Source: Dyella caseinilytica
GTDB taxonomy: Bacteria > Pseudomonadota > Gammaproteobacteria > Xanthomonadales > Rhodanobacteraceae
Length of the DNA: 64,000 nucleotides
Reading direction: 5' to 3'
Assembly (NCBI RefSeq): GCF_016865235.1
Contig: NZ_CP064030.1
Location: 4,650,001-4,714,000, forward strand
Shown here: piece after piece, positions 42,978 to 51,472 of the stretch
Position numbering within the stretch: position 1 is the first letter of the stretch
How the letters are laid out: each line of letters starts with the position of its first letter
Program-made: the position numbers and the translations under genes
The notes under the pieces: generated by a model
The model's input: only the letters and a program-made list of their open reading frames with translations
The model's database searches: none
Told to the model about the DNA's origin: nothing

Positions 42978-43865
42978 ATGACACGTCTGGTCGTCGTCGG
43001 CAGCATCAACATGGACCTGGTCACACTGGCGCAGCGTTTTCCTGGCCCCGGTGAAACCCTGCTCGGCGAACGCTTTCTCTCAGTGCATGGCGGCAAGGGT
43101 GGCAACCAGGCCGTGGCCGCTGCTCGCCTGGGTGCTGAAGTGCATATGGTCGGTGCAGTCGGTGACGACGATTTCGCCCAACCGCTATGGGATGCGTTGG
43201 CCGCTGAAGGTGTCGACATCACGCACGTTGCACGGATCAAGGATTGCGGTAGTGGCACCGCCTCCATCACCGTCGCCGACGGTGAAAACCAGATCATTGT
43301 GGTACCGGGCGCGAATGCGCGCGTAACGCCTGCGCATGTCGCCAACGCCAATAGCCTGATCGCAGGCGCCGACGCTGTATTGGTGCAGATGGAAATTCCA
43401 CTTGAAACGGTGGAAGCCACGCTGCGTATTGCCCATCAGGAACACGTGCCCGTCATTCTCAACCCCGCACCCGCGCAGCGGCTTCCGGAAACGTGGCTCA
43501 AGCTCGCACGCTACATCACTCCCAACCAGCACGAACTCGCCATTCTACTTGGCGCCGATCCAGCAGAAGATTTTCGCAGCCTGATGCGTCGTGCACCTTG
43601 CCCCGTGGTTCTCACCCGCGGTGCGGAAGGTGCTTGGTATCGCGAGGAAGGTGAGCCCCAGCATCAAAGCGGCTTCCGTGTGGAGGCTGTGGACAGCACC
43701 GGCGCTGGAGATACCTTCAACGCAGCACTTGCTGTTTTCCTGCACGAAGGTCTGCCCATCGCCGTGCGCAAAGCCTGCGCTGCGGCGGCGTTGTCAGTCA
43801 CACGCCTCGGTGCGCGCGGCGGCATGCCGCATCAGGCGGACATCGATGTCTTGTTGACGCGGTAA
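42978..43865 (+). CDS. Ribokinase-like PfkB sugar kinase
   Basis: The 295-residue kinase has the two PfkB signatures: GGKGGNQAVAAARLGAEV near residue 35 and DSTGAGDTFNAALAVF near 240, with the catalytic aspartate in GAGDTF. The overall layout and MTRLVVVGSINMDLV start match ribokinase (RbsK), which phosphorylates D-ribose. No ribose transporter or regulator lies next to it, so I leave the symbol blank. Confidence 0.88.
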   Translation: MTRLVVVGSINMDLVTLAQRFPGPGETLLGERFLSVHGGKGGNQAVAAARLGAEVHMVGAVGDDDFAQPLWDALAAEGVDITHVARIKDCGSGTASITVADGENQIIVVPGANARVTPAHVANANSLIAGADAVLVQMEIPLETVEATLRIAHQEHVPVILNPAPAQRLPETWLKLARYITPNQHELAILLGADPAEDFRSLMRRAPCPVVLTRGAEGAWYREEGEPQHQSGFRVEAVDSTGAGDTFNAALAVFLHEGLPIAVRKACAAAALSVTRLGARGGMPHQADIDVLLTR

Positions 43866-43900
43866 AGCCATGAATGAGCGTCAATGTCGTCGGACAACAG

Positions 43901-44695
43901 TCATAGGCCAACGCTCGAAAGCTTCGACATAAGAAAGTGGGCTGCACTCACATGCGCAGCCTGCGCTTGTTGCGTTTTTGGCCGCAAGAAGAAGTCATGC
44001 GCGCCGTCTTTATAAATATCGATGTCTGCAGCATCAACGAGATGTCGCGCTATTCGCTGAAGATTTAATCCAACCGGCACGGGGAAGGTTCGATCGGCAC
44101 TTCCCCATATCAAATGCAAAGGCGGCAAGGATCGTACCGGTTGCGAATAACCATCCGGGAAGTTGCCGTCTACAATCACAAGCGCACCTATGTCCGCGCT
44201 ATTCGCTGATACCGCGGCCGCCATTTCCGCACCAAGCGATATACCGAGCAAACCAACTTTGCCGACGTGATTGGGGCGTGCGTTAAAATAAGAAATTGCA
44301 CCTCGAATATCGACAAGCCATGCTGACTGACGCTTGGCGTAATAGCGCTCACGAGCCTCTGAATTACCGGCACTGCCGATGGCGCTTAGATCCGTAGGGG
44401 AAAGAAAGTGCACAAGGCAAGCTTGCAAGCCGGCATCCAGAAAGGTCTTCCCGATCTCGTCATAGGCCGGGGAACCAAATCCTTTGCTGCCGCTCAAGAT
44501 GAGAACAGTCGGCAACGTGGCATGTGTGCTTGCAAAACATTCGATCAAAACACTGCCGTTCGGTGTCTGCACTGTAAGCGGCTGGCGAGACGCCGCTTCA
44601 GCGTTTCTCAAATAGAAACCCAGTAACAGCGCGACCAAGGTATTGAAGATGATGTGCGCGATTAGATTTGACGCTGTCTTACGCAACATCGACAC
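43901..44695 (-). CDS. Dienelactone-hydrolase-like alpha/beta hydrolase
   Basis: A 264-residue protein with an N-terminal hydrophobic segment (AHIIFNTLVALLLGFYL) that may be a signal anchor and an alpha/beta hydrolase domain. The nucleophile elbow is GISLGA, the acid is probably in WGSADRTFPVP, and the histidine is in DGAHDFF. It resembles dienelactone hydrolases and related esterases. Base composition is visibly lower in GC than flanking genes, as is that of the acyltransferase gene one base upstream; the two likely form one operon. Confidence 0.78.
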   Translation of the reverse strand: MSMLRKTASNLIAHIIFNTLVALLLGFYLRNAEAASRQPLTVQTPNGSVLIECFASTHATLPTVLILSGSKGFGSPAYDEIGKTFLDAGLQACLVHFLSPTDLSAIGSAGNSEARERYYAKRQSAWLVDIRGAISYFNARPNHVGKVGLLGISLGAEMAAAVSANSADIGALVIVDGNFPDGYSQPVRSLPPLHLIWGSADRTFPVPVGLNLQRIARHLVDAADIDIYKDGAHDFFLRPKTQQAQAAHVSAAHFLMSKLSSVGL

Positions 44696-45910
44696 TCAAC
44701 AAGTGTGCGTGTATTCATTGGACGATGCAGCGTCAGCTTGAAGTGCTTTTGCTTCGTCTTGCATCTTCGCTCCACCTCGTGCAAAACGGCTACGCAATAC
44801 TCGATTCAATGGATCGCCAAAGAATCGGGCAGCCAGCCATGCCAGTATGGCCGACAAGGCCAAGAATGCCGCTAGCATCGGCAATTTTTGCTCGATAGTC
44901 ATGGCTGTCTTTGGCACAAGCTCGACGATGACGCCAAGCACGACGATATGGAACAGGTATAGCTCGTAACTGTGCGCACCTAGCCATGCCAAGGGCCTTC
45001 CCAGTCGACGGGAGACACCATCTGCTGGTAACCGTGACACAGCAACGAGAAATAGCGCGGTTGCGATGCCCAAGAACGAAGCACCGAGCGCTTCATTCCC
45101 GTTAATGCCTCGCATGTACACCCAGCCTCCGATGAGGCACGTCAGAACGGCGAGCGTCCGTCGCAACGCATTTGTCACTTTCACGCTTTTTGCCAGGATA
45201 GCCGCGACACATCCGTAGGTCAGCATATCCATGCACGCCACGTTGCCGTACATGAAAAACAACTCGTTGTCCCTGTGTATACCGCGATAGATCGGCGCAA
45301 TGATCACGCACAGACCTGTCAACACCACCAACTGCCAACGTCGCCGGGCCACCACGAGTAACAACGGGTATAGCAGGTAGAACACTTCCTCAACCGATAA
45401 CGACCAATAGATGTTCATGGCGTAATTGAAGTAGCCAACCGCCTCCATGAGGAGGTTGTGCCAAAACGTCAACACCGACAGATCCGCGATCAGGAAGAAT
45501 CCATTACCAAGATTCTCGCCACGATGAATGTTTGAGAAGTTATGGAGTCCTATAAGCCCAAGCACAGTGATAACGGCTAGGGCGAACACGACGAGCGGAT
45601 AGAGCCTGAAGAAGCGAAGCTTGTAAAAATGCGCGACATCGACAGTCGCCAGTGATCCGTAACGACGCAGGATGTTGGATGTGATCAGGAAACCTGAAAT
45701 CACAAAAAACATGTCGACGCCGTAATTACCGTTGTAGAAGATCGCACGTAGTGTCGGTATCGAAACCCAGTCTTGCAGGGGACTTATCTGTAAGTGATAG
45801 GACAAGCTGTAGTGCAGCAGCATCACCAATAAAATGGAGACGCCACGCAGCATGTCGATATAAATGTTTCTGCCTTCACGTTCATTCCCGGGAACAGCGG
45901 ACGCATTCAT
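44696..45910 (-). CDS. Acyltransferase 3 (OafA/YrhL-like) membrane protein
   Basis: The 404-residue integral-membrane protein begins MNASAVPGNEREGRNIYIDM, then LRGVSILLVMLLHYSLSYHL, the acyltransferase-3 start with the conserved His. About ten hydrophobic helices follow. Such enzymes move acyl groups onto surface sugars, for example O-antigen or exopolysaccharide. The segment is noticeably more AT-rich than its neighbours and lies between ribokinase and mnmE, suggesting acquisition. The DLH-like hydrolase follows one base downstream and could deacylate the same glycan. Confidence 0.87.
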   Translation of the reverse strand: MNASAVPGNEREGRNIYIDMLRGVSILLVMLLHYSLSYHLQISPLQDWVSIPTLRAIFYNGNYGVDMFFVISGFLITSNILRRYGSLATVDVAHFYKLRFFRLYPLVVFALAVITVLGLIGLHNFSNIHRGENLGNGFFLIADLSVLTFWHNLLMEAVGYFNYAMNIYWSLSVEEVFYLLYPLLLVVARRRWQLVVLTGLCVIIAPIYRGIHRDNELFFMYGNVACMDMLTYGCVAAILAKSVKVTNALRRTLAVLTCLIGGWVYMRGINGNEALGASFLGIATALFLVAVSRLPADGVSRRLGRPLAWLGAHSYELYLFHIVVLGVIVELVPKTAMTIEQKLPMLAAFLALSAILAWLAARFFGDPLNRVLRSRFARGGAKMQDEAKALQADAASSNEYTHTC

Positions 45911-46020
45911 CGTGTGTCAGTCCCTTGCGCGATGTGGGAGAAAAACCAATTCTTTAGCCATTTCCGGCTTTTTGCCTTTCTTTCAACCAAAGACGCTTTT
46001 CGCGTTCGCCTCACCGTTGA

Positions 46021-47373
46021 CTACTTGCCAATGCAAAACGAGCTGAAGATAGCGCCAAGCAGATCGTCGCTGGTGTAGGTGCCAGTGATTTCTCCCAGGG
46101 CATGCTGTGCTTGCCGTAATTCTTCAGCGGCGAGTTCGCCAGCTCGGGTGTCAGCCAAGACTTTTGCCGTGTGGGTGAGATGATCCGCGACTCGTTCTAG
46201 GGCGAGGACATGACGTCGGCGTGCGCTGAACGCACCTTCACCGCCGCCAGCACCTGCCAGTTGCTTGAGGTGTTTGCGGAGGGTTTCCAGGCCTTCGCCG
46301 GTTTTTACCGATAGCCACAACCACTTCGCATCAGCATGTTGTTCCTCGTGCGCATGTTTGCCATCGAGATCGATCTTGTTGATGACAACGATGCGTTCGA
46401 CACCGGCGGGAAGATCTTTTAGCCAAGCCAGATCCGCATCAGCATGCTGCTTATCGGTCACCAGAAGCACAGCATCGGCGCGGGTGCGTTCGTTGTGCGC
46501 ACGACGAACGCCTTCGCTTTCTACGGGATCGTGCGTATCACGTAATCCCGCGGTATCAGCAAGTTCCAGTGCGATGCCATCGAGGCTGATGCTTTCGCGC
46601 AGCACATCGCGGGTGGTGCCGGCGATGTCAGTGACGATGGCGCGTTCGCTGCCAGCCAATGCGTTAAGCAAACTGGATTTGCCGGCATTGGGGCGGCCGA
46701 CGATGGCGATGCGCAATCCGTCATTGAGTCGTACACCACGTCGCGCTTCACGGAGCAGATCGGCAAGCTGTGTGCGTAGTGCTTCAAGTTGTTGCGTGAT
46801 GGCGGGATCGGCCAGGAAGTCGATTTCTTCTTCCGGAAAATCGATCGCGGCTTCGATATGCACGCGCAGGATGATCAGCGCCTTGAGCAAAGCATCGACC
46901 TTGCGCGAGAACACGCCCTCCATCGATTGCAATGCGGCGCGCGCACCGGTTTGTGAGCGCGCAGCGATGAGATCGGCAACAGCTTCGGCCTGCGCAAGAT
47001 CAAGCTTGCCATTGAGAAAAGCGCGTTCGGTGAATTCACCGGGACGCGCCAGGCGCGCGCCAAGTTCACACGTGCGACGCAGGAGCGCATCCAGCAACAC
47101 GGTGCTGCCGTGGCCCTGCAGTTCCAGCACATGTTCGCCCGTATAGGAGGCCGGAGCAGGGAAGTACAGCAGTAGACCGCGGTCGATCAGTTCACCCGCC
47201 GCATCGCGGAAGGCCGCAAAGTGCACATGCCGCGGTGAAGGTGCTTTGCTGAGCAGGGTCTGTGCAATGTTCGGTGCTTGCGGTCCTGAAACGCGTACGA
47301 CACCGACGCCCGCGGCGCCCGGAGCGCTGGCAATGGCGGCGATGGTGTCCTGATGGTGTGCATCGGCGGTCAT
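46021..47373 (-). CDS. mnmE: tRNA modification GTPase MnmE
   Basis: The 450-residue GTPase acts with MnmG to modify U34 in certain tRNAs. An N-terminal tetrahydrofolate-binding domain (DTIAAIASAPGAAGVGVVRVSG) is followed by a helical region. A G domain is inserted near residue 225 (GRPNAGKSSLLNAL, DIAGTTRDVL, DTAGLRD), and the C-terminus CIGK carries the conserved catalytic cysteine. Length is standard. The order yidC-mnmE in the rpmH cluster is the normal gammaproteobacterial one. Confidence 0.96.
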   Translation of the reverse strand: MTADAHHQDTIAAIASAPGAAGVGVVRVSGPQAPNIAQTLLSKAPSPRHVHFAAFRDAAGELIDRGLLLYFPAPASYTGEHVLELQGHGSTVLLDALLRRTCELGARLARPGEFTERAFLNGKLDLAQAEAVADLIAARSQTGARAALQSMEGVFSRKVDALLKALIILRVHIEAAIDFPEEEIDFLADPAITQQLEALRTQLADLLREARRGVRLNDGLRIAIVGRPNAGKSSLLNALAGSERAIVTDIAGTTRDVLRESISLDGIALELADTAGLRDTHDPVESEGVRRAHNERTRADAVLLVTDKQHADADLAWLKDLPAGVERIVVINKIDLDGKHAHEEQHADAKWLWLSVKTGEGLETLRKHLKQLAGAGGGEGAFSARRRHVLALERVADHLTHTAKVLADTRAGELAAEELRQAQHALGEITGTYTSDDLLGAIFSSFCIGK

Positions 47374-47428
47374 GGGCTATCAGCATAACCGCGGAGGGCG
47401 GCCCATGGCCGCCCTCGCGTATCGTTGA

Positions 47429-49114
47429 TCAGGTGGCGGCCTTGGCCTGTGCCGCTTCGGCGCGGCGGGTGACCCACCACTGTTGCAGCAATCGACACAA
47501 GCCATTGACCACGTAATAGAGCACGAGGCCGGACGGGAAGAACAGGAAGATCACCGCGAACATCAGCGGCATGAACTTCATCATCTTCTGCTGGGTGGGA
47601 TCCATGCCGGCAGCGGCGGGCATTATCCACTGCTGAACCAACATGACGACGGTGTAGAGCACCGGCAGCACGAAGTAAGGATCAGCCGCGGAAAGGTCGT
47701 GGATCCAACCGAAGAACGGCGCCTGGCGCAGCTCCACACTGTCGCGCAGCACGTAGTACAGGCCGTAGAAGATCGGGATGGTGATCAGCAACGGCAGGCA
47801 GCCGGCGGCAGGATTCACCTTTTCCTTCTTGTACAGCTCCATCATCGCCTGCTGCATCTTCTGGCGATCGTCACCGTAGCGTTCCTTCAACGCATCCATG
47901 CGCGGCTTGAGCTTGCGCATCTTGGCCGCGGACTCGAACTGCGCGTTGGTGAACTTGAAGGTGACCAGGTTGATCAGCAGCACCAGCAGGACGATCGAAA
48001 CACCCCAGTTGCCGGTGAGCTTGTCGAGCTGGGCCAGCACCCAGTGCAGCGGCTCGGCAAAGATCTTGAGCATGCCGTAGTCGATGGTGAGTTCCAGACC
48101 CGGCGCGATGGTTTGCAGCTGGTCAGGCAGCTTGGGGCCCACATAGAGCTGAGCCGTGCTGCTTGCTTGCTGGCCGGGCGCCACACTGATCTGCGGTCCG
48201 ACGCTGCGGATCACGTAGTGCGGGGTGCTGCCTGCTTCGTTGACGATGGCCGACGAGAACGTATCGGCTTCCTTCGCCGGCGGAATCCACGCGCCGAGGA
48301 AGTATTGCTGCATCATCGCCACCCAGCCGCCGGTGACCGGACTCTGCAGCGGCTCCTTCTCGAATTTGTCGAAAGGCAGCTTGCTGAATTTCTGCTCCGG
48401 GCTGTACCACGCGGCGCCGAAGAAGCCATAGCGCGATTGGTCGGAGATGCGTTGCAGGTAATTGCTGTAGACCGGTGCCGGACGATCCACGCGTTGCAGC
48501 TGGCGGTAGGCATTGCCGTCCCAGGTCTTGCCGCTGCCATTGTCGATCTGCTGATCAAGATCGATGACGTAGCTGCCGCGATGCAGGGTGTAGCGCTTGA
48601 CCACCTTCAGGCCGGACGCGTCGGTCCAGGTGAGGTCGACATTCAGCGCGTCCTGACCATCTGCCAGCGTGTAGCTGGTCTGGGCGGTCTGGAACACGGT
48701 GCGGTGGTCCGGCGCGGCGCCATCGGCGCTGACCAGACCGCTCTGTGCGGCGAAGTAATCGGCGGCGCCATCATCCAGCAGGCGGATCGGGGCGGGATCC
48801 GGATTCTTCTTGGTACGCGGCTCAACCGGGTACTTCAGCAGCTCCGACCGTACGACGCTACCGCCACGCGTGTCGATGGTGAGGCGTAGTACGTCCGTGC
48901 TCACGGTAATCAGTTGCGCTGTCGCAGCGCCTTCTGCCGAGCCGCTCGCAATCGCCGGTGCAGCGCCCGGTACCGTGCTGCTGTCAGGCGTAGTGGCTGA
49001 GGCCGTGGGCTGCTGATTCACCGGATGCGGGCCGTAGTCCTGCTCCCAGGCTTGCCAAAGCAGGAAGCTCACCGCGAACAAGGCGAACATGAGGAAGGTG
49101 CGCGTTTGATTCAT
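47429..49114 (-). CDS. yidC: Membrane protein insertase YidC
   Basis: The 561-residue insertase integrates and folds inner-membrane proteins, alone or with SecYEG. It has an N-terminal transmembrane helix (TFLMFALFAVSFLLWQAW) and a large periplasmic beta-domain (about 50-340). The conserved five-helix core follows (VSIVLLVLLINLVTFKF, then CLPLLITIPIFYGLYYVL), with a basic C-terminus. No yidD gene lies in the 61-base gap to rnpA. The start is supported by GGAT at suitable distance. Confidence 0.96.
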   Translation of the reverse strand: MNQTRTFLMFALFAVSFLLWQAWEQDYGPHPVNQQPTASATTPDSSTVPGAAPAIASGSAEGAATAQLITVSTDVLRLTIDTRGGSVVRSELLKYPVEPRTKKNPDPAPIRLLDDGAADYFAAQSGLVSADGAAPDHRTVFQTAQTSYTLADGQDALNVDLTWTDASGLKVVKRYTLHRGSYVIDLDQQIDNGSGKTWDGNAYRQLQRVDRPAPVYSNYLQRISDQSRYGFFGAAWYSPEQKFSKLPFDKFEKEPLQSPVTGGWVAMMQQYFLGAWIPPAKEADTFSSAIVNEAGSTPHYVIRSVGPQISVAPGQQASSTAQLYVGPKLPDQLQTIAPGLELTIDYGMLKIFAEPLHWVLAQLDKLTGNWGVSIVLLVLLINLVTFKFTNAQFESAAKMRKLKPRMDALKERYGDDRQKMQQAMMELYKKEKVNPAAGCLPLLITIPIFYGLYYVLRDSVELRQAPFFGWIHDLSAADPYFVLPVLYTVVMLVQQWIMPAAAGMDPTQQKMMKFMPLMFAVIFLFFPSGLVLYYVVNGLCRLLQQWWVTRRAEAAQAKAAT

Positions 49115-49175
49115 CGCGTAGCGATCCGATTTTAGGCGCCGCTTCAGCGGGCCACTGAAGAAAGAAAGAGAGGGG

Positions 49176-49556
49176 TCAGCACGCGATTGTGGCGGCGTCG
49201 CCAGCGCGCTTCAACGGCGGAAGCCTACGCCACAGGGCATCGAGCTCGGCCAGCAGCTCAGGGCCGGGCACACCGGCAGCCTGTTCGCGGGCCATCACCA
49301 TCAGGTCCAACGCGGGGAGCTGACTGCGAACGCGGCGAAATGACTCACGCAGCAGCCGTTTGACCCGGTTGCGCTCCACGGCTCGCTTGGAGACGCGCTT
49401 GGATACCGCCAGGCCGAGCCGTGCGTAACCCAGTTCGTTGGACCGATAGCGCACAGAAAAACAGCGGCCGCCGAGGCGGCCGCTGGCTTGTCGCAAGACG
49501 GCGAAGTCACCGGCTCGGCGAATCCGCGCCTTGCGCGGCAGGCCGGCGGTATCCAT
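49176..49556 (-). CDS. rnpA: Ribonuclease P protein component
   Basis: The 126-residue basic protein partners RNase P RNA for tRNA 5' maturation. The RNR motif region appears as KRAVERNRVKRLLRESFRR, and the N-terminal RIRRAGDFAVLRQA is typical. It follows rpmH closely (11 bases), as in almost all bacteria. Confidence 0.95.
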   Translation of the reverse strand: MDTAGLPRKARIRRAGDFAVLRQASGRLGGRCFSVRYRSNELGYARLGLAVSKRVSKRAVERNRVKRLLRESFRRVRSQLPALDLMVMAREQAAGVPGPELLAELDALWRRLPPLKRAGDAATIAC

Positions 49557-49567
49557 ATGCGTAATGC

Positions 49568-49702
49568 TTATGGGATCAGGCGCTTACGGCCCTTGGCGCG
49601 GCGTGCGCTAAGGATCTTGCGACCGTCGGCCGTGGCCATACGAGCACGAAAGCCGTGCGTGCGTGCGCGCTTGAGCTTGCTGGGCTGGAAGGTCCGCTTC
49701 AT
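49568..49702 (-). CDS. rpmH: 50S ribosomal protein L34
   Basis: A 44-residue protein beginning MKRTFQPSKLKRARTHGFRA and continuing RMATADGRKILSARRAKGRK, the universal L34 sequence. GAGGAAGCC precedes the ATG. A promoter with perfect TTGACA and CATAAT lies just upstream on the same strand. It heads the rpmH-rnpA-yidC-mnmE cluster and is divergent from dnaA. Confidence 0.97.
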   Translation of the reverse strand: MKRTFQPSKLKRARTHGFRARMATADGRKILSARRAKGRKRLIP

Positions 49703-49739
49703 GGCTTCCTCCTAAATGTTGGGGTGAAAAAGATTTGAA

Positions 49740-49769
49740 ATTATGCGGAATGGGGCAGGCTCATGTCAA
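49740..49769 (-). promoter_or_regulatory. rpmH promoter
   Basis: On the minus strand, TTGACA (49764-49769) and CATAAT (49740-49745) are separated by 18 bases, 38 bases upstream of the rpmH start. Confidence 0.65.
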
Positions 49770-49789
49770 ATGGGGGCTTCAGAACAACT

Positions 49790-49810
49790 TGTGGATATCC
49801 ATGTGGATAG
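49790..49810. promoter_or_regulatory. Two DnaA boxes upstream of dnaA
   Basis: TGTGGATAT (49790-49798) and TGTGGATAG (49802-49810) are close matches to the DnaA box (TGTGGATAA) in direct repeat, 12 bases apart, between rpmH and dnaA. They could serve dnaA autoregulation or oriC. Confidence 0.6.
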
Positions 49811-49883
49811 TTGTCGTGTGGGTGCTGGTAGACTTCCCGGTCCACCCTGCGCGTGAGCGCCCCTGCTGTGGTTGAACGTATCC

Positions 49884-51227
49884 ATGAGTGATCTGTGGCG
49901 GCGCTGTCTCGAGCGTCTGGAAGGTGAATTGAGCGCCGAGGACCTGCACACGTGGCTGATGCCGCTGCAGGCGCGCGATGACGCGGACGGCTTGCAGCTT
50001 TACGCGCCCAATCCCTACACGTTGGATGCCGTTCGCGACCGCTACCTGCCGCAGATCGAAGCTGTGCTGACGCTGTTGAGCGGTCAGCGCGTCGCCGTGC
50101 GCCTGGAAGTGGGTTCCAGTGCCAACGGCGCATCCCATAACCGTCCGGCTGCCCCTGCGACGGCGCGTCCGGCGGCCACGGTAGCAGAACCACCGCCGGT
50201 CAACTTTACCCACAACCTGGATCCGCACTACACCTTCGAAACTTTCGTTGAGGGTAAATCCAACCAGTTGGGCAAGGCCGCGGCCATGCAGGTGGCGCAG
50301 AATCCGGGCCGCGCCTACAACCCGTTGTTGCTGTACGGCGGCACCGGTCTGGGCAAAACGCACTTGATGCACGCCGCCGGCAACCTGATGCGCGAACACA
50401 ATCCGCACTTCAAGGTGCTGTACCTACGCTCGGAGCAGTTCGTCGGTTCGATGATCGAAGCACTGCGCACCAAGAGCATGGACGAATTCAAACGTCGCTT
50501 CCGCTCGGTGGATGCGCTGCTGATTGACGACATCCAGTTTTTTGCCGGCAAGGACACCACGCAGGAAGAGTTTTTCCACACGTTCAACGCGTTGTTCGAG
50601 TCCAAGCAGCAAATCATCCTGACCTGCGACCGCTATCCCAAGGAAGTGGACAAGCTCGAGCCGCGTCTGAAGTCGCGCCTGGGCTGGGGGTTGTCGGTAG
50701 CCATTGAGCCGCCGGACTTCGAGACGCGCGCTGCGATTCTGCTTTCCAAAGCGCAGGACAAGGGCGTAGCAGTGAGTGAAGATGTAGCGATGTTGCTGGC
50801 CAAGCGCATCCGCTCCAATGTGCGTGATCTTGAAGGCGCACTCAATACGCTCGCGGCACGCGCCAATTTCTACGGCAAGCCGATCACCACCGATTTCGCA
50901 GAAGAGACGCTGCGCGATTTGCTGGCCACGCACGCACAGGCTGTCACTGTGCCCAATATCCAGAAGATCGTGGCCGAATATTTCGGCGTGCGTCTGCAGG
51001 ATCTGCTGTCCAAGCGCCGCGTGCGCTCTCTGGCCCGTCCGCGCCAGGTCGCCATGGCGCTGTCCAAGGAACTGACCGAACACAGCCTGCCTGAAATTGG
51101 CGACGCCTTTGGCGGCCGTGACCACACCACGGTCCTGCACGCCTGTCGCACCATCAAGAAGCTGTGTGAAACCGACACCCGCATGCGGCAGGACTGGGAA
51201 CAACTCATCCGCACGCTGGCGGGTTGA
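49884..51227 (+). CDS. dnaA: Chromosomal replication initiator DnaA
   Basis: The 447-residue initiator has domain I (residues 1-80, LWRRCLERLEGELSAEDLHT), a short linker, and an AAA+ domain with Walker A GGTGLGKT at 152-159 and Walker B LLIDD at 212-216. The C-terminal helix-turn-helix carries the DnaA signature GGRDHTTVLHACRTIKKL. The ATG at 49884 is chosen; a TTG four codons upstream is in frame. DnaA boxes lie on both sides of the gene. Confidence 0.97.
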   Translation: MSDLWRRCLERLEGELSAEDLHTWLMPLQARDDADGLQLYAPNPYTLDAVRDRYLPQIEAVLTLLSGQRVAVRLEVGSSANGASHNRPAAPATARPAATVAEPPPVNFTHNLDPHYTFETFVEGKSNQLGKAAAMQVAQNPGRAYNPLLLYGGTGLGKTHLMHAAGNLMREHNPHFKVLYLRSEQFVGSMIEALRTKSMDEFKRRFRSVDALLIDDIQFFAGKDTTQEEFFHTFNALFESKQQIILTCDRYPKEVDKLEPRLKSRLGWGLSVAIEPPDFETRAAILLSKAQDKGVAVSEDVAMLLAKRIRSNVRDLEGALNTLAARANFYGKPITTDFAEETLRDLLATHAQAVTVPNIQKIVAEYFGVRLQDLLSKRRVRSLARPRQVAMALSKELTEHSLPEIGDAFGGRDHTTVLHACRTIKKLCETDTRMRQDWEQLIRTLAG

Positions 51228-51270
51228 GGACGCGACATTGTATAAGCGCTTGAAAACCGGCAGGGTATCC

Positions 51271-51409
51271 TGTGGATAATATGAGGACGCTTTGAGGGGC
51301 CAAAGTTATCCACTGGTGATACACGGTCCAGGGGCTGTTCCAAGCACAGGGGCATTTTCCGCAAGCCTTTGATTAAGAACGATAATTTTGTGTTATCAAG
51401 TTATCCACG
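51271..51409. other. Candidate oriC: DnaA boxes and AT-rich segment between dnaA and dnaN
   Basis: Three DnaA-box matches occur in the gap: TGTGGATAA (51271-51279), TTATCCACT (51306-51314) and TTATCCACG (51401-51409). The stretch 51371-51397 is AT-rich (GATTAAGAACGATAATTTTG) and could be the unwinding element. In Xanthomonas the functional origin has been placed near dnaA, which fits, but no function is shown here. Confidence 0.6.
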
Positions 51410-51472
51410 GCACCTGCTGCAACCACTACTCTTCTTTTAAAAACAGAACTGCAGGATAGGGAAAGCACAAAC

